Made by a program: the position numbers and the translations under genes. From Bacteroidales bacterium (GTDB lineage Bacteria > Bacteroidota > Bacteroidia > Bacteroidales > UBA12077), in the NCBI GenBank assembly GCA_030600625.1, contig JAUVLS010000136.1, forward strand, positions 1-5,118: a stretch of 5,118 nt of DNA. The letters are read 5' to 3'. The notes below the pieces were generated by a model that was given only the letters and a program-made list of their open reading frames with translations, was not told where the DNA came from and did not search any database. The stretch's first letter is position 1. Every line of letters begins with the position of its first letter. Shown one piece after another: positions 1 through 5,118 of this stretch.

Positions 1-1265
1 TTTTAATCATAACATATTACTGGCCTCCAAGTGGCGGGGCCGGTGTTCAACGTTGGTTGAAATTTGCCAAATACCTTCCTGAATTTGATATTGAACCAAT
101 AATATTAACTGTTGATCCCAATCATGCTTCCTATCTTCAAATTGACAAGAGCTTAGAAAAAGATATAAGTCCGGATTTGAAAGTTTTTAAAACGAAATCT
201 TTTGAACCTTTAAGTTTATTATCGAAAATACTTGGCAAGAAAAATATTGCCTATGGTGGATTTACCAATGTAAATAAAAAGAGCATCCTTCAAATAGTTT
301 TGCGCTTTATTCGAGGCAACTTTTTTATTCCTGATGCACGAGTTGGATGGAACAAATATGCTTACAAAAAAGCAAAAGAAATTATTTCAGAATATAAAAT
401 AGATACAGTAATTACAACCAGCCCACCACATTCAACACAGTTAATAGGATTAAAACTTAAAAAGAAATTAAATATTAACTGGATTGCAGATTTTCGTGAT
501 CCCTGGACAGACATTTATTATTATAAAGACTTATTACATACCGGACTTGTAAAAAGAATTGATAAAAAGAAGGAGAGAAATGTCCTTGAGAAAGCAGATA
601 CGGTAATCGCAGTAGGGGATTCGTTAAAAGAAAAACTTAGAAGAAAAGTTGAGCAAGATAAGTTTATTGTTATTTCAAATGGGTTTGATGAGAATGACTT
701 TATAGGACAAAAATGTGTTCGTCCTGAAAGATTTACAATAACTTATACCGGAACATTATCAGATCAATATAATATTAAATCATTTATTGCTGCATGTAAA
801 AAGATAAAATCTAATGAAAAAGATATTATAATTCGATTTATTGGAAATGTTGCAGAGTCTAAACTAAATGAATTTGATAATGCAGGATTGTTAGATTATG
901 TTGAAATAGTAAATTATGTTCCGCATCAAGAATCTATCAAATATTTATATAATTCATCAGCATTGTTATTAGTAATCCCTGATTTTAACGGGAATAAAGG
1001 AATTCTAACAGGTAAACTTTTCGAATATTTGGCTTCTGGAATTCCTATAGTTGGGATTGGTCCAACTGATGGTGATGCAGCTAAAATCATAACCAATTGT
1101 AATATTGGGAAAATGTATGATTATTCAGCTTTTAAAGAACTTGCTCAGTATTTAGAAAGTTTGATTGACATGAGGGAGCAAAACAAAACTCACGAACCGG
1201 ATTACAAAGAAATTAGCAATTATAGCAGAAAAGTTCTAACCAGTAAGTTAGTAGAATTATTTTAG
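1..1265 (+). CDS. GT4-family glycosyltransferase, 5'-truncated by the window edge
   Basis: Probable GT-B fold, family 4-like glycosyltransferase that transfers a sugar from a nucleotide-sugar donor to a growing surface glycan at the cytoplasmic face of the inner membrane. The donor and acceptor are unknown. The frame is open from base 3, giving 420 visible residues. Visible residues 4-18 read TYYWPPSGGAGVQRW, the glycine-rich N-terminal loop typical of this family in Bacteroidota. The TTG at 57 is therefore an internal Leu codon, and the true start lies a few codons left of the window. Other landmarks, in visible numbering, are TSPPHS (139-144), FRDPW (164-168), ISNGFD (224-229, interdomain region), YTGTL (248-252, start of the C-terminal Rossmann domain) and GKLFEYLASGIP (337-348, donor-site region with the conserved Glu). 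There is no signal peptide or membrane span in the visible part. It converges on the flippase gene and overlaps it by 9 nt. The family is confident; the linkage formed is unknown. Confidence 0.9.
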   Translation, partial: LIITYYWPPSGGAGVQRWLKFAKYLPEFDIEPIILTVDPNHASYLQIDKSLEKDISPDLKVFKTKSFEPLSLLSKILGKKNIAYGGFTNVNKKSILQIVLRFIRGNFFIPDARVGWNKYAYKKAKEIISEYKIDTVITTSPPHSTQLIGLKLKKKLNINWIADFRDPWTDIYYYKDLLHTGLVKRIDKKKERNVLEKADTVIAVGDSLKEKLRRKVEQDKFIVISNGFDENDFIGQKCVRPERFTITYTGTLSDQYNIKSFIAACKKIKSNEKDIIIRFIGNVAESKLNEFDNAGLLDYVEIVNYVPHQESIKYLYNSSALLLVIPDFNGNKGILTGKLFEYLASGIPIVGIGPTDGDAAKIITNCNIGKMYDYSAFKELAQYLESLIDMREQNKTHEPDYKEISNYSRKVLTSKLVELF

Positions 1266-2744
1266 GAGATTTCTTTTCCAGTTACTTGGATTTTTCCACT
1301 TATTAATAAATCCTTTTACTCGTTCAATTTCTATTTTTTCATAAAAGTTAAAAGCCCACAGTATTAATGGGAACAATCCAATTAGAATTACTTTAAGAAT
1401 TATTTTCAAGTAAAAGTTGAAGTTAATAAATAACAATGAAAAAATGTATAATCCTGCTCCAATAGAAACAAGCAGAATGATTTTTTGTATTTCGTATTTA
1501 ACTTTATAAAACTTAAACGAAAATTTGTAAAAAGCAGTTGACATTAGAATCCACGAAATTATTGTTGCTACTGCTGCACCATATATACCAAAACGCGGAA
1601 TTAATAACATGTTTAAAATAAAGTTTATTATTGCTGCACAAAGAACTATATATGCATTGTATTTTGTTTTTTTAACGAAATGAAGTCCCAACGAATAAAC
1701 ATATTGGATGCCTTTAAAAATAAAAGCTAAAGAAATAAATGGTACAATTGTATAGGCAATATTATACTCAGCATTTTTTGAAAATAATTCAATTACTTCT
1801 TGTGAGAATAACGATAAAGTAAGACTGGCAAGTACAAGAATAAATGTATAATATGTTAATGTTTTTGAAAAAAAACGTTGTGCATCGGGTTTATTGAAAT
1901 TTTTATAAGCTATTGGTAAAAATCCAGTTTGAAAGGACTGAATAATTATTACATTCGTAACACTTGCAATTTTATAACCAAGTGAATAAATTCCAACTTC
2001 GGAATAATTTAGAAAGTATTTAATAATATATCGATCACCCATTGTAAGCAACATCATAGATATGGTTGAGAAAACAAGAGGAATACCATAACTAGTCATT
2101 TTTCTTAATTCAGGATAATCGAAACTCCAAATCATGTTTTTAATCAGAAACGGCAAGGTGGTAATTGTAATTAGTGCATTGCCAATAAGTTGACTTAATA
2201 TAATGCCTTTTACTCCTAATCCCAGATATTTTATAAAATAAATATTTAATATTAGGATTGTTGATAATCTTAAAATTGAAATGGAAATAAAAAAGACTGG
2301 TTTTTCTTTTAATCGAATTAAATCAAATGAAAATAAATTTAAAATCTCAAACGAAACTGATAAAAAAAGAATTAAAAAATATTCTCCATATTCAATATTA
2401 CCAAAAAACACACTTGAAAAAGAATTGCGAAAAGGTTGCAATAAAAGATTTAATAAAACGATTATAAAAAATGCACTGGTATAAGTTGTGAAAAGAATAG
2501 ATTTTGTTTTGTGTTCAGAATTTTCTGTCGAACACCATCTCATCATCGATGTAGATAGCTTAAAACTAAAAACAGCAACCATTATAGTAGCAGTAACTTC
2601 TAAAATAGCAAAAATCCCATACTCTTCGGTCGATAAATACCCGGTATATAATGGCAATAAAATAAATCCAATGAGCTTAGAGCTAATATTTCCTAAGCTA
2701 TATATTATAGTTTGTTTAGCTGTGTGTTTTAGTTTGCCGAGCAT
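1257..2744 (-). CDS. Wzx-like lipid-linked oligosaccharide flippase (MOP/polysaccharide biosynthesis family)
   Basis: Integral inner-membrane protein of the MOP exporter superfamily, polysaccharide transporter branch. Such proteins flip undecaprenyl-linked glycan units to the periplasmic face. The 495 residues are within the usual size range. Hydrophobicity by eye gives about 14 membrane segments, roughly at 12-32, 42-63, 84-103, 121-141, 151-170, 177-200, 218-236, 250-270, 298-317, 331-352, 364-383, 388-408, 418-440 and 445-466, followed by a basic cytoplasmic tail. Family-like motifs are LLPLYTGYLSTEEYGIF (29-45), GDRYIIKYF (236-244) followed by VGIYSLGYKIA (250-260), and PRFGIYGAAVATI (383-395). 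The ATG at 2744 overlaps the last 16 nt of the deacetylase gene, and no clear Shine-Dalgarno precedes it (attagaaaATG), so translation may be coupled. It is the last gene of the minus-strand set. The gene symbol wzx is plausible by role, but sequence identity between Wzx proteins is too low to assign it firmly. The substrate cannot be read from the sequence. Confidence 0.92.
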   Translation of the reverse strand: MLGKLKHTAKQTIIYSLGNISSKLIGFILLPLYTGYLSTEEYGIFAILEVTATIMVAVFSFKLSTSMMRWCSTENSEHKTKSILFTTYTSAFFIIVLLNLLLQPFRNSFSSVFFGNIEYGEYFLILFLSVSFEILNLFSFDLIRLKEKPVFFISISILRLSTILILNIYFIKYLGLGVKGIILSQLIGNALITITTLPFLIKNMIWSFDYPELRKMTSYGIPLVFSTISMMLLTMGDRYIIKYFLNYSEVGIYSLGYKIASVTNVIIIQSFQTGFLPIAYKNFNKPDAQRFFSKTLTYYTFILVLASLTLSLFSQEVIELFSKNAEYNIAYTIVPFISLAFIFKGIQYVYSLGLHFVKKTKYNAYIVLCAAIINFILNMLLIPRFGIYGAAVATIISWILMSTAFYKFSFKFYKVKYEIQKIILLVSIGAGLYIFSLLFINFNFYLKIILKVILIGLFPLILWAFNFYEKIEIERVKGFINKWKNPSNWKRNLLK

Positions 2745-4108
2745 TTTCTAATAATTTCGTAAGCTAAGCAGTTTTCAGGATTTTCTGAATTTATATAACG
2801 CAGTAAATCTTCGTAAAAACTTTTAATACCAACAAATCTGTCTTCATCAAAAAAGTCGTTATGCCATAATAATGTAAATACTCCGTTAAACTTTTTAATT
2901 TCTTGTATTAAACTTTTTATGACTAATTGTGCATTTGAATTATTTAATTCACGATAATGAAAAAGAGTTACATCCATTGCGTTTAGTGGAATCTCCCAAA
3001 CATCTATCATATGGTCATTTTCGAAATCATAAAGTTTAAAGGGAAGACAAAATGAATTTCTAAAACCCTCGTGTTCAGCAAAACATAGTGATGTATCGTA
3101 TTTCAGCCCGACCTTTTCATGATTTAAAGTTGTTTCAGGTAATTTATATAATAGCCTGTGTTGGCGAATTCCCAAAACCGGATTAGGGAGATTAGAATTT
3201 ATATTCTCTAGTATTCGAAATAACTTTTCTTCATTAGTAACAGATGCCACTGTTCCATGCAAACCAATTTCACATCCTTCATTAATCAAATATTGAAATA
3301 GTGAATTAATTCTGTTATCTGAATAATTATAGTCTGAATCGTGATATTTTTTATCTTTTTGTAAAAAATAAAATGCAGATCGGAAATTGTTTTGTTTCTC
3401 TATATCCCTTAAATAGTTAAAGTTCCATGCAGGATTTTGTTTTTTAGAGAATTTCAATAACTCAAAGCTTGTTTTAAATATATGTTTTATGTTAGTTTTG
3501 AAACTGTAATAGGTTTTAACTAAACCGGTGATTTCCTTTGTTTTATAGAGTAGACGATTAAAAGTATAATAATCGACATTGTCAATATCGTGAGTTAGGA
3601 AAAAGGCAAAATTGTTAAAGAGAGTCCTTTGTTTTAATTCAATATTCTGTTGTTTTAAAAATTCATTTAAAGCAGTTGCAATAATTTTAAAATAATAATT
3701 CACAATAGGTTTTCCTATTATACCTAGTTTTTCCTGAACAGAATTTTTGTAAGTAAATCTTCCAAAACTATCAATGTTGGTGCTATTATATTCCTGGTAT
3801 CCGGACAATAAATAAAAACAAGATTTTAATATATCATGATGAAAAATTAAATTATTATTTTCAATAGAATAAAAATTATTACTCTTTGATAGAGGAAAGA
3901 GAATCGGAATCTCCTCGTTCCATAATATCTTTTTAATATCAAATTCATCTGAAGATAGATTAAATACAATTTTGCTTGTTTGATTTTCTAATGTATTATC
4001 ACTTTTATTAAAAAGAAAGTATTTCTTTATTTTATCATTCAATTCAAGGGAAAGGTTTAAATGATAAAAGATATATTCAATTTGATTATTCGTTAAGTAT
4101 CCGTTCAT
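2729..4108 (-). CDS. Polysaccharide deacetylase family protein with N-terminal DUF7033-like domain
   Basis: A 459-residue member of the NodB-like carbohydrate esterase superfamily. Members remove N- or O-acetyl groups from glycans using a metal ion. The N-terminal third (about 60-150) resembles the DUF7033 region that precedes this deacetylase type in Bacteroidota: DILKSCFYLLSGYQEY (92-107), DSFGRF (113-118) and PIVNYYF (134-140). The catalytic-type domain follows, with THDID (172-176, equivalent to the NodB Asp pair), SAFYFLQ (244-250), EIGLHG (280-285, first metal His), GIRQH (313-317, motif 3 region), YDTSLCFAEHEGFR (337-350), WEIP (371-374), AMDVTL (377-382) and LLWHND (413-418, final His motif). 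The HxxxH motif is incomplete: H284 is followed by GTVAS, so no second His is present. There is no signal peptide or membrane segment, so cytoplasmic action is likely. The ATG at 4108 is the first after the in-frame stop of the upstream methyltransferase gene, 27 nt away, and has no evident Shine-Dalgarno. The target sugar is unknown, and deacetylase activity is inferred from the family only. Confidence 0.85.
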   Translation of the reverse strand: MNGYLTNNQIEYIFYHLNLSLELNDKIKKYFLFNKSDNTLENQTSKIVFNLSSDEFDIKKILWNEEIPILFPLSKSNNFYSIENNNLIFHHDILKSCFYLLSGYQEYNSTNIDSFGRFTYKNSVQEKLGIIGKPIVNYYFKIIATALNEFLKQQNIELKQRTLFNNFAFFLTHDIDNVDYYTFNRLLYKTKEITGLVKTYYSFKTNIKHIFKTSFELLKFSKKQNPAWNFNYLRDIEKQNNFRSAFYFLQKDKKYHDSDYNYSDNRINSLFQYLINEGCEIGLHGTVASVTNEEKLFRILENINSNLPNPVLGIRQHRLLYKLPETTLNHEKVGLKYDTSLCFAEHEGFRNSFCLPFKLYDFENDHMIDVWEIPLNAMDVTLFHYRELNNSNAQLVIKSLIQEIKKFNGVFTLLWHNDFFDEDRFVGIKSFYEDLLRYINSENPENCLAYEIIRKCSAN

Positions 4109-4135
4109 CTGGTAATTGAATTTTATCAGAAATTT

Positions 4136-4879
4136 TCAATTTGATCTTTTTTTGCTAATGCTAATTTGAACTGTATGGAACCCAGGAAATATACTTCGCA
4201 AAATGTTAAATGGAGCATAAAGTCCATCTAATGGCAAATATGATTTTCTATCGGTATCTATAACATCAAATCCTGTATTGTTTAAAAACTCTTTTACCTG
4301 CTTAACGGAATATAATCTAACGTGTCCCATATGTCCAATTTTATGCAATTGTTCAAACTGCTTATACGGATTATCAAATCCTCTGCCCCTTAGAAAACTA
4401 ACAATATTCTGAATAGAATAAAGGTTTGGGGTAGTAAGCATAAGAATACCATCTGGTTGTAAGATTCTATTTATTTCTTTTAATGTAGATATAGGATCAA
4501 TTCTTAGATGTTCAAAAATTTCATTAAAAATTACGAATTGAAACTCATTATCTTTAAATGGCAATGCATCATTTTCGATGTCATGTTTTATGATGTTTAA
4601 ATTTTGCTCTTGAATAAATTTTTCAAATCTTGAGGGATCAATATCAATTCCAATAACTGAATAGTCTAATTTAGATAGTGTATATGTCAGATGATATGGT
4701 GCGGAACCAATTTCTAATATTTCCCCAGATTTACAATACTTTTTAATATACTTAATATCATTTAAAAATCTTTTCACGTTTTTGCTCAAAATATCTCTAC
4801 TCCATTTCTCAAAATCTCCATCACCAGATGCTTCTAACAAGTCTTTTAATTGCTTAAGAATTATTTCTTCTTTCTTCAT
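4136..4879 (-). CDS. Class I SAM-dependent methyltransferase (Methyltransf_11/23-like)
   Basis: A 247-residue soluble methyltransferase that would use S-adenosylmethionine. Its place in a glycan locus suggests methylation of a sugar, a nucleotide sugar or the glycan end, but the acceptor is not known. The Rossmann core is clear. Motif I is ILEIGSAPYHLT (54-65). The acidic end of strand 2 is GIDIDP (77-82), which would bind the SAM ribose. DIENDALPF (100-108) is the adenine-binding region. FNEIFEHL (118-125) is strand 4 and its loop. ILQPDGILMLTTPN (139-152) is the motif III region. The C-terminal part contains GHMGHVRLYS (182-191) followed by a helix and GF (203-204), an arrangement common in Methyltransf_11/23-type enzymes of polysaccharide clusters. 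The first 50 residues are helical and charged. The ATG at 4879 lies 9 nt after the stop of the FkbM-like gene, with an A-rich leader and no clear Shine-Dalgarno, so the genes are probably co-transcribed. The fold is certain; the substrate is not. Confidence 0.87.
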   Translation of the reverse strand: MKKEEIILKQLKDLLEASGDGDFEKWSRDILSKNVKRFLNDIKYIKKYCKSGEILEIGSAPYHLTYTLSKLDYSVIGIDIDPSRFEKFIQEQNLNIIKHDIENDALPFKDNEFQFVIFNEIFEHLRIDPISTLKEINRILQPDGILMLTTPNLYSIQNIVSFLRGRGFDNPYKQFEQLHKIGHMGHVRLYSVKQVKEFLNNTGFDVIDTDRKSYLPLDGLYAPFNILRSIFPGFHTVQISISKKRSN

Positions 4880-4888
4880 ATAGATTTT

Positions 4889-5118
4889 TTATTTTAATTC
4901 TGCAAACACAAAATCACGTTTTACAATTGTACTCTTATAATTTCTTTCCTGCAAAACATTGGCAATAATTGGTGCTACAGGTTTGTTATTTTTAGAATAT
5001 CTCGAAGCTATAGCAATGTGATTTGGTTTATAATTTTTTAATCCTTCTAATGCTTCTGGTTCAACTCCATTTAGCTGAATTAACATAAAATCAATATGCT
5101 TAATATTTTGTTCTTGTA
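4889..5118 (-). CDS. FkbM-like methyltransferase, C-terminal fragment (5' end beyond the window)
   Basis: Only the last 75 codons are visible. The frame stays open to the right edge, so the ATG at 5086 (a Met within HIDFMLIQ) is internal and not the start. Visible residues 7-26 (HIDFMLIQLNGVEPEALEGL) align by eye with the FkbM-family segment usually written IDFLKIDVEGAELEVLKG. A strand typical of this C-terminal region (HIAIASRY, 33-40) follows. The protein ends with a strand-like segment, RDFVFAELK. FkbM proteins are SAM-dependent O-methyltransferases, often found in polysaccharide and glycolipid loci. In this protein the usual Asp and Glu of DVEG are replaced by Gln14 and Asn16 (QLNG), which may mark a divergent subgroup. 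The N-terminal SAM-binding motif cannot be seen, so activity cannot be judged. The gene sits 9 nt upstream of the second methyltransferase gene and is the first gene of the minus-strand set visible here. It could be another Rossmann-fold methyltransferase, but FkbM is the best match. Confidence 0.7.
   Translation of the reverse strand, partial: QEQNIKHIDFMLIQLNGVEPEALEGLKNYKPNHIAIASRYSKNNKPVAPIIANVLQERNYKSTIVKRDFVFAELK

Noticed and set aside
2214..2257. Inverted repeat tcctaat/attagga with a 30-nt loop, enclosing a 14-nt AT palindrome at 2227-2240
   Set aside because: It sits inside the flippase coding region, the arms are only 7 nt and the palindrome is pure A/T. This is expected by chance in DNA of this composition.
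2281..2484. Plus-strand 67-codon open frame rich in Lys and Asn
   Set aside because: It lies wholly antisense to the confident flippase gene. Its composition is what AT-rich antisense reading gives, and it shows no domain pattern.
2488..2751. Plus-strand 87-codon open frame with a hydrophobic end
   Set aside because: It is antisense to the 5' end of the flippase gene, and its hydrophobic stretches mirror the membrane-segment codons on the other strand. There is no independent support for it as a gene.
4109..4135. 27-nt gap between methyltransferase and deacetylase as a possible promoter or terminator
   Set aside because: It is too short and has no hairpin or Bacteroidota-type promoter elements that I can see. 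The stretch looks like a plain intra-operon spacer.
5084..5086. ATG as the start of a 65-residue small protein
   Set aside because: The frame remains open upstream, and the codons before it (KHIDF) continue the FkbM-like motif, so it is an internal Met.
1..5118. Mobile element, CRISPR array, defence system, tRNA/rRNA or riboswitch
   Set aside because: Coding genes cover essentially all bases. I saw no transposase or integrase motifs, direct-repeat arrays or structured RNA signatures on either strand.

Overview
The window is almost entirely coding and carries part of a cell-surface polysaccharide biosynthesis locus. The DNA is strongly AT-rich (about 30% G+C by eye). Starts are preceded by A/T-rich tracts rather than clear Shine-Dalgarno sequences. 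The protein families are typical of Bacteroidota: a GT4 enzyme beginning TYYWPPSGGAGVQRW, a DUF7033-type polysaccharide deacetylase with a THDID motif, and a MOP-type flippase. A Bacteroidota genome is therefore the best guess. The sequence does not allow a genus call.

Layout: on the plus strand, the 3' part of a GT4-family glycosyltransferase gene enters from the left edge and ends at 1265. The rest lies on the minus strand and reads right to left as a tightly packed gene set. It begins with the last 75 codons of an FkbM-like methyltransferase (from the right edge to 4889). After a 9-nt gap comes a class I SAM-dependent methyltransferase (4879-4136), then after 27 nt a DUF7033/NodB-like polysaccharide deacetylase (4108-2729), then with a 16-nt overlap a Wzx-like flippase (2744-1257). 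The flippase and the glycosyltransferase converge and overlap by 9 nt at their 3' ends. No intergenic stretch exceeds 27 nt. I see no RNA gene, mobile element, CRISPR array, recognisable promoter or terminator.

How the genes may work together (inference): the glycosyltransferase adds a sugar to a lipid-linked glycan at the cytoplasmic face of the inner membrane. The two methyltransferases and the deacetylase could modify the sugars or the finished unit. The flippase would move the lipid-linked unit across the inner membrane for polymerisation or export. No polymerase, initiating transferase or export gene lies inside the window, so the product (O-antigen, capsule or exopolysaccharide) cannot be named.

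I found no convincing new type of system. The points most worth a second look are variant motifs in the deacetylase and in the FkbM-like protein, and the terminator-less convergent overlap.
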